DNA of 11,181 nt from the NCBI GenBank assembly GCA_964387935.1, contig CAYLZN010000193.1:1-11181 (forward strand), given 5' to 3'. Below, piece after piece: positions 10,379 to 11,181 of the stretch; position 1 is the stretch's first letter; the number at the start of each line of letters is the position of its first letter. The stretch is from CAYLZN01 sp964387935 (lineage in GTDB: Bacteria > Acidobacteriota > Vicinamibacteria > Vicinamibacterales > JAFNAJ01). The notes beneath the pieces were generated by a model. The model searched no databases. It was not told the origin of the DNA and saw only the letters and a program-made list of their open reading frames with translations. A program made the translations under genes and the position numbers.

Positions 10379-11181
10379 TCACTGCGTTTCGCCACAAAAG
10401 GGACACCGATCGGCCCTCGCGTGGAGCGGCTTGCGGCATTGCCAGCAGAAACGGGGAGCGGCCGCATCCTTGTTCCTGAGCCGCACGGCCGCGACCGCAG
10501 CGGCCCCGACGTCCTCGCCCGGCAAGAGGCGCGGGGTGGGCCGCGCAGGTTCGATCGCGACGCGGGCCGGTGTCGGCGGGCGCCGCAGCTCGTGGGCGAT
10601 GTCCAGCAGATCGGCGAGCAGGTCGCCGGCCTGCTGGTACCGGTTCGCCACCTCCGGCTCCATGGCCCGCAGGATCAGGTCGTTCAGCCGCTTCGGGATC
10701 GCGGGGTTCCGCAGGCGAGGGGCCGAAATCAGCTCGCCGCGCATCAGCCGGTCGAGGTCGGCCGGGGTCGGTGTGTCGTAGGGCAGACCCCCGGTCACCA
10801 TCTGGTACATGGTCACGCCGAGCGAGTAGAGATCGGAGGCGAACACCGCCTTGCCGTGGAACTGCTCCGGCGCCATGTAAGGCGGGCTGCCGATGACCGT
10901 CGTCCCGTGCGCGGCGATTTCGAGAAAGCGCGACGTGCCGAAGTCCGCGACTTTCACGACGCCGGCCTCGCTGACCAGCACGTTGGCGGGGCGGAGGTCG
11001 CGGTGCAGGACCCCCTGCTTGTGTGCGTGCTCGATCGCGTTGGCGATCTGGCAGGTGAAATCGAGCGCGCGCACGACGTCGAGCGCGCCGTCGCGCGCGA
11101 TGATGTGTTCGAGCGTCTCGCCCGCGACGTACTCCATCACGATGAAGAACAGGTTGTCCTGCTTCTCTGCGGTCGTGATGG
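10379..11181 (-). CDS. Ser/Thr protein kinase with C-terminal zinc ribbon (5' end outside window)
   Basis: The window holds the last ~266 residues of a Hanks-type Ser/Thr kinase; the glycine-rich loop and ATP-binding Lys lie outside. Visible are the hinge region (FFIVMEYVAGETL), the catalytic loop HRDLRPAN (10982-11005) with Arg replacing the usual Lys of HRDLKP, the DFG motif in VADFGTSR, GSPPYMAPEQF at the end of the activation segment, SDLYSLGVTMYQMVTG of subdomain IX, and the NRYQQAGDLLADL end of the C-lobe. A Pro/Ala-rich linker of ~45 residues leads to a CxxC-x10-CxxC zinc ribbon (10394-10447; WQC and PFCG within it) at the extreme C-terminus. No membrane segment is seen after the kinase domain, so it is probably cytoplasmic, unlike PASTA-type receptor kinases. 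The substrate is unknown. It lies 54 nt upstream of ilvE on the same strand; functional connection with ilvE is not evident. Confidence 0.93.
   Translation of the reverse strand, partial: ITTAEKQDNLFFIVMEYVAGETLEHIIARDGALDVVRALDFTCQIANAIEHAHKQGVLHRDLRPANVLVSEAGVVKVADFGTSRFLEIAAHGTTVIGSPPYMAPEQFHGKAVFASDLYSLGVTMYQMVTGGLPYDTPTPADLDRLMRGELISAPRLRNPAIPKRLNDLILRAMEPEVANRYQQAGDLLADLLDIAHELRRPPTPARVAIEPARPTPRLLPGEDVGAAAVAAVRLRNKDAAAPRFCWQCRKPLHARADRCPFCGETQ

Overview
The window reads as ordinary chromosome from a high-GC, Gram-negative (diderm) bacterium. An LptE-type lipoprotein implies an LPS-bearing outer membrane, and a PilT ATPase implies type IV pili. The mix of genes, the gene order (ilvE, pilT, recX, alaS and lytic transglycosylase on one strand; leuS-lptE-holA on the other) and the base composition fit Acidobacteriota, perhaps the Vicinamibacteria. 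That placement is an inference from pattern, not from a search. No phage, transposase, CRISPR array, rRNA or tRNA gene is visible, and coding density is high. The largest gap between genes is about 225 bp (2675-2899), so no stretch over 300 bp lacks a gene.

Left part (1-2379, + strand): the 3' third of leuS, overlapped by ATGA with lptE, then holA. This is a conserved housekeeping string (leucyl-tRNA synthetase, LPS assembly lipoprotein, DNA polymerase III delta). Converging on it from the - strand are rpsT (ribosomal protein S20, GTG start, structured leader with its own likely promoter) and an Hsp15-type S4-domain protein. A TerB-like protein (+) diverges from the S4 gene and converges on the next block.

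Right part (3909-11181, - strand, read right to left): a Ser/Thr protein kinase (N-terminus outside the window) with a C-terminal zinc ribbon, ilvE, pilT, recX, alaS, and a secreted DUF4124 plus SLT-domain lytic transglycosylase. These cover signalling, branched-chain amino acid transamination, pilus retraction, RecA modulation, alanyl-tRNA charging and peptidoglycan cleavage. They are collinear, but recX, alaS and ilvE each have promoter-like sequences of their own, so they may not be one operon.

The most distinctive feature is non-coding. A heptamer-based repeat (unit close to GGCTCAG) begins 3-5 nt after the TAG stop codons of terB, pilT and recX, always in the same orientation relative to that upstream gene. 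Each array closes with the same palindrome-like 10-mer GGCTCGAGGC. In one case the array also encodes the C-terminus and stop codon of the convergent transglycosylase gene. Two of the arrays place a 23-bp identical direct repeat on either side of recX. Three start regions (rpsT, ilvE, pilT) have the Shine-Dalgarno sequence inside a short inverted repeat next to the start codon, while recX and alaS lack a Shine-Dalgarno and have -10-like boxes so close that leaderless transcripts are plausible. I see no clearly new multi-gene system here. The repeat family and these start-site arrangements are what deserve a second look.
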